DNA from: Marthasterias glacialis
Lineage: Eukaryota; Echinodermata; Asteroidea; Forcipulatida; Asteriidae
Assembly (NCBI GenBank): GCA_911728455.2
Contig: OU452234.1
Location: forward strand, 8,529,531-8,593,530
DNA length: 64,000 nucleotides
Direction of reading: 5' to 3'
In this document: positions 60,017-64,000 of the stretch, one piece after another
How the letters are laid out: each line of letters starts with the position of its first letter
How positions within the stretch are numbered: position 1 is the stretch's first letter
The notes under the pieces: generated by a model
What the model was told of the DNA's origin: nothing
What the model saw: only the letters and a program-made list of their open reading frames with translations
The model's database searches: none
Position numbers and translations under genes: made by a program

Positions 60017-62446
60017 TACTAGTATGTTCATACTATTGATACTAGTGCAGTTATACTATTATGTTCACACTAGTGGTACTAGTACATTCATACTAGTGAT
60101 ACTAGTATGTTCACACTAGTGATATTAGTATGTTCATACTATTGATACTAGTGAAGTTATACTATTATGTTCATACTAGTGATACTAGTATGTTCACACT
60201 AGTGATATTAGTATGTTCATACTAGTGATACTAGTGCAGTTATACTATTATGTTCATACTAGTGATACTAGTATGTTCACACTAGTGATATTAGTATGTT
60301 CATACTATTGATACTAGTGCAGTTATACTAGTATGTTCATACTAGTTATACTAGTATGTTCACACTAGTGATATTAGTATGTTCATACTAGTGATACTAG
60401 TGCAGTTATACTAGTATGTTCATACTAGTTATACTGGTATGTTCACACTAGTGATATTAGTATGTTCATACTAGTGATACTAGTGCAGTTATACTATTAT
60501 GTTCATACTAGTGATACTGGTATGTTCACACTAGTGATATTAGTATGTTCATACTAGTGATACTAGTGCAGTTATACTATTATGTTCATACTAGTGATAC
60601 TAGTATGTTCACACTAGTGATATTAGTATGTTCATACTAGTGATACTAGTGCAGTTATACTAGTATGTTCATACTAGTTATACTGGTATGTTCACACTAG
60701 TGATATTAGTATGTTCATACTAGTGATACTAGTGCAGTTATACTATTATGTTCATACTAGTGATACTGGTATGTTCACACTAGTGATATTAGTATGTTCA
60801 TACTAGTGATACTAGTGCAGTTATACTAGTATGTTCATACTAGTCATACTAGTATGTTCACACTAGTGATATTAGTATGTTCACACTAGTGATATTAGTA
60901 TGTTCATCCTAGTGATACTAGTATGTTCATACTAGTGATACTAGTATGTTCATACTAGTCATACTAGTATGTTCATACTAGTCATACTAGTATGTTCATA
61001 CTAGTCATACTAGTATGTTCATACTAGTTATACTAGTATGTTCACACTAGTGATATTAGTATGTTCATCCTAGTGATACTAGTATGTTCATACTAGTGAT
61101 ACTAGTATGTTCATCCTAGTGATACTAGTATGTTCATACTAGTCATACTAGTATGTTCATACTAGTCATACTAGTATGTTCATACTAGTTATACTAGTAT
61201 GTTCACACTAGTGATATTAGTATGTTCATCCTAGTGATACTAGTATGTTCGTACTAGTGATACTAGTATGTTCATACTAGTGATACTAGTATGTTCATAC
61301 AAGTCATACTAGTATGTTCATACTAGTGATACTAGTATGTTCACACTAGTGATATTAGTATGTTCATCCTAGTGATACTAGTATGTTCATACTAGTGATA
61401 CTAGTATGTTCATACTAGTGATACTAGTATGTTCATACTAGTGATACTAGTATGTTCACACTAGTGATATTAGTATGTTCATACTAGTGATACTAGTATG
61501 TTCATACTAGTCATACTAGTATGTTCATACTAGTGATACTAGTATGTTCATACTAGTCATACTAGTATGTTCGTACTAGTGATATTAGTATGTTCATACT
61601 AGTCATACTAGTATATTCATACTAGTGATACTAGTATGTTCACACTAGTGATATTAGTATGTTCATCCTTGTGATACTAGTATGTTCATACTAGTGATAC
61701 TAGTATGTTCATACTAGTGATACTAGTATGTTCATACTAGTCATACTAGTATGTTCATACTAGTTATACTAGTATGTTCACACTAGTGATATTAGTATGT
61801 TCATCCTAGTGATACTAGTATGTTCATACTAGTGATACTAGTATGTTCATACTAGTCATACTAGTATGTTCATACTAGTCATACTAGTATGTTCATACTA
61901 GTGATACTAGTATGTTCATACTAGTGATACTAGTATGTTCATACTAGTCATACTAGTATGTTCATACTAGTCATACTAGTATGTTCATCCTAGTGATACT
62001 AGTATGTTCATACTAGTGATACTAGTATGTTCATACTAGTGATACTAGTATGTTCATACTAGTGATACTAGTATGTTCATACTAGTCATACTAGTATATT
62101 CATACTAGTCATACTAGTATGTTCATACTAGTCATACTAGTATGTTCATACTAGTCATACTAGTATGTTCATACTAGTGATACTAGTATGTTCATCCTAG
62201 TCATACTAGTATGTTCATACTAGTCATACTAGTATGTTCATCCTAGTGATACTAGTATGTTCATACTAGTCATACTAGTATGTTCATACTAGTCATACTA
62301 GTATGTTCATCCTAGTGATACTAGTATGTTCATACTAGTGATACTAGTATGTTCATACTAGTGATACTAGTATGTTCATACTAGTGATACTAGTATGTTC
62401 ATACTAGTCATACTAGTATGTTCATACTAGTCATACTAGTGCAGTC
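60017..62446 (+). repeat. 23-bp palindrome-rich satellite with 83-bp higher-order repeat
   Basis: The monomer is close to ATACTAGTATGTTCATACTAGTG, over 100 times (written as ATACTAGTATG + TTCATACTAGTG). Each monomer holds two copies of the palindrome ACTAGT, one inside ATACTAGTAT. From about 60046 to 60903 monomers are organised in an 83-bp higher-order unit (3 x 23 + 14) marked by TGCAGTTATACTA, with markers ending at 60239, 60322, 60405, 60488, 60571, 60654, 60737 and 60820. To the right the array is simple 23-bp repeats with G/C/T variants after TAGT. A last TGCAG marker lies at 62440-62444, at the right border. Confidence 0.97.
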
Positions 62447-62459
62447 ATACTTGTTTGTT

Positions 62460-64000
62460 CATTTTATTGAAGTACATTCATACTAGTACCTGTTCATAGT
62501 ACGTTCATAATAGTGACTGAAAATGACTTGTGTTCTAAGTGAGTCTTCTGCCCATTTGACATTTTATGGATTTATTACAAGGCTTTTCAGGATATTTATA
62601 GACAACAATTCAATTCATTGATATTCAATATTACCATAGCAACCATAATGAACATAACGTCTCACAAACTGACAATGTCAATGACCTTTGAAGACTCTGC
62701 TAATAGTGATGTTGGAAAATCAAAGGCTGTCTTTATTATAATATGCTTTGTCTTGATGTGTGTCTGGATGTCTGACTATTTTCTCTGAGGTGGTAGGTCA
62801 CACTCTCAAACTTGGTGGGTTGGTGCAACTTGGTCCGGCCCAGAGCAAGTTTACATTTGTTAGGTCATCCAAGGTCATAGCTCATAATATTTACAAGAAC
62901 ATGTATTATAATATTATTATACACCTTTTTCTTGAAAACAGGAGTCACTTTTTAATGTTTTATAAGTTTTATGAGTGTTTTATAATACAAGTATGTGAAA
63001 GTTTTGTTGTTTAGGTTTTGATGTATTGGGTTGGTTTTTGGGTGTGTGTTTTTTTTTGGGGGGGTATGTTCTTCTAAACCAAATGATGTACCATCTCCTG
63101 GGTCATATTTGCAAAATTGATATATGAATTATTATAAAGATGGTTTGTTATGTAAAAGTATTGTTGTGTAGCAACCAAATATCATGTGATCTACTAATAT
63201 GCATTAAAAGGTATTTACTCTTTAACTGTTTCAGGCAGTTGATGTGAAAGGCTGTAGTAGTCTTTGAAATCATTAAAAATCTTCCGTTTCATTTCTGATT
63301 TTGAGAACTTCTTGAGTTTGGTCAAAAGAGGGCTCACTATTGTCATCAACACTGTGTCAAATTGAATCTCTGGTAGGGTTGATTCTTGTATTGGAAATCT
63401 GTTTAGTTTGAGGTCAGAAACGTTTTTTTGTTTTCACTCAGACAGAGTCTGAGGTATGTTTTGTAATTTTGTTACACATTTGTGGATGATTGTTGGTTGG
63501 ATGTAAGCAGCTCTGTTTATTGAAGAGCTGTAAAATTCTGTGAGATGTATCATCCAAGAGGTACAGGGGTTTCTTCCTCTAGGCCCGCCATTTTTGGTGA
63601 TGTACATAGTCTTTAAATCTGCTGTAATGTTACATGCAGAAGGTTCACGTGGGGACTAAAAGGCTTCATCCTCTTTCTCTGGGTTAAACCCAGACCTGCC
63701 GCCCACATTTGGAATTTGGCTCTGTGAAATCACAACCATATTTGGGAGAAATATGATAGTGAACCCGATGAGTTGATTGGTTAGTTGGACAGCTTGTGGT
63801 GATTTGGTATGTAATTTACCTAGATGGTTGTTGTATGAATATTCATGAGGGGATGATCTTTTCAGCAAGCTAATTGGTTTATCTATGTTCTCATTCAACC
63901 TTGGTGTCTTTGCAGTGACACATTTCTATTTGCCCAGAGTTGGATTCAAACCCATAGTTTGTAAAAATTGCCAGCTGAGAACAGACAACTCATCTGTTAG
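62460..64000. other. AT-rich non-coding stretch, right edge
   Basis: No gene seen. It includes a near X-box half site CCATAGCAACC near 62634-62645, a T/G-rich tract (63050-63064) and, at the very end on the minus strand, a B-box-like GGGTTTGAATCCA near 63941-63953 that may be part of another SINE head cut by the window edge. Confidence 0.55.

Noticed and set aside
60017..62446. CRISPR-like array
   Set aside because: The units are contiguous with no unique spacers, and the setting is eukaryotic.

Overview
The window looks like AT-rich, almost entirely non-coding nuclear DNA from a marine invertebrate deuterostome. An echinoderm, perhaps a sea star, is my best guess. The evidence is the lack of any prokaryote-style gene packing, the small number of ORFs above what chance gives, and the presence of tRNA-derived SINEs with A and B boxes and (ATT)n tails. 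Small foldback (MITE-like) elements, many TACATGTA-type strings, long homopolymers and several minisatellites point the same way. The organism call is inference from texture, not from a recognised gene. No CRISPR array, operon, rRNA gene, intact tRNA gene or intact transposase or reverse transcriptase was found.

Left part (1-13.5 kb): AT-rich spacer or intron sequence holding a 138-bp tandem duplication. Two minus-strand stretches have coding-like codons: a possible 3'-terminal exon near 3.73-4.01 kb and a 99-bp possible internal exon at 6.04-6.14 kb bounded by good splice signals. They could belong to one minus-strand gene, but I recognise neither product. GC/CpG-rich islands lie at 6.85-7.14 and 9.13-9.31 kb.

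Middle (13.5-43 kb): dispersed repeats (five tRNA-related SINE copies or fragments, one MITE with terminal inverted repeats, a foldback family), a TATA/CCAAT/E-box promoter-like block at 18.95-19.16 kb, and a perfect palindromic RFX X-box at 40.41 kb. There is also a 187-codon ORF at 32.83-33.40 kb, a possible minus-strand terminal exon at 34.45-34.80 kb and a small possible exon at 41.87-41.93 kb.

Right part (43-64 kb): three large minisatellites. These are a 23-bp array (43.1-44.05 kb), a very homogeneous 51-bp array (50.4-52.15 kb) that is open in three frames, and a 23-bp array (60.0-62.45 kb) built on the palindrome ACTAGT with an 83-bp higher-order repeat in its first third. A strong 174-bp foldback lies at 56.9-57.06 kb, and three CRE-like sites in helical phase sit just upstream of a TATA box at 55.33-55.39 kb.

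No set of genes can be shown to work together. The most informative items are the satellites, the SINEs with a shared module after the B box, the promoter-like blocks and the three better exon candidates. All exon calls are provisional because I could not test homology or transcription.
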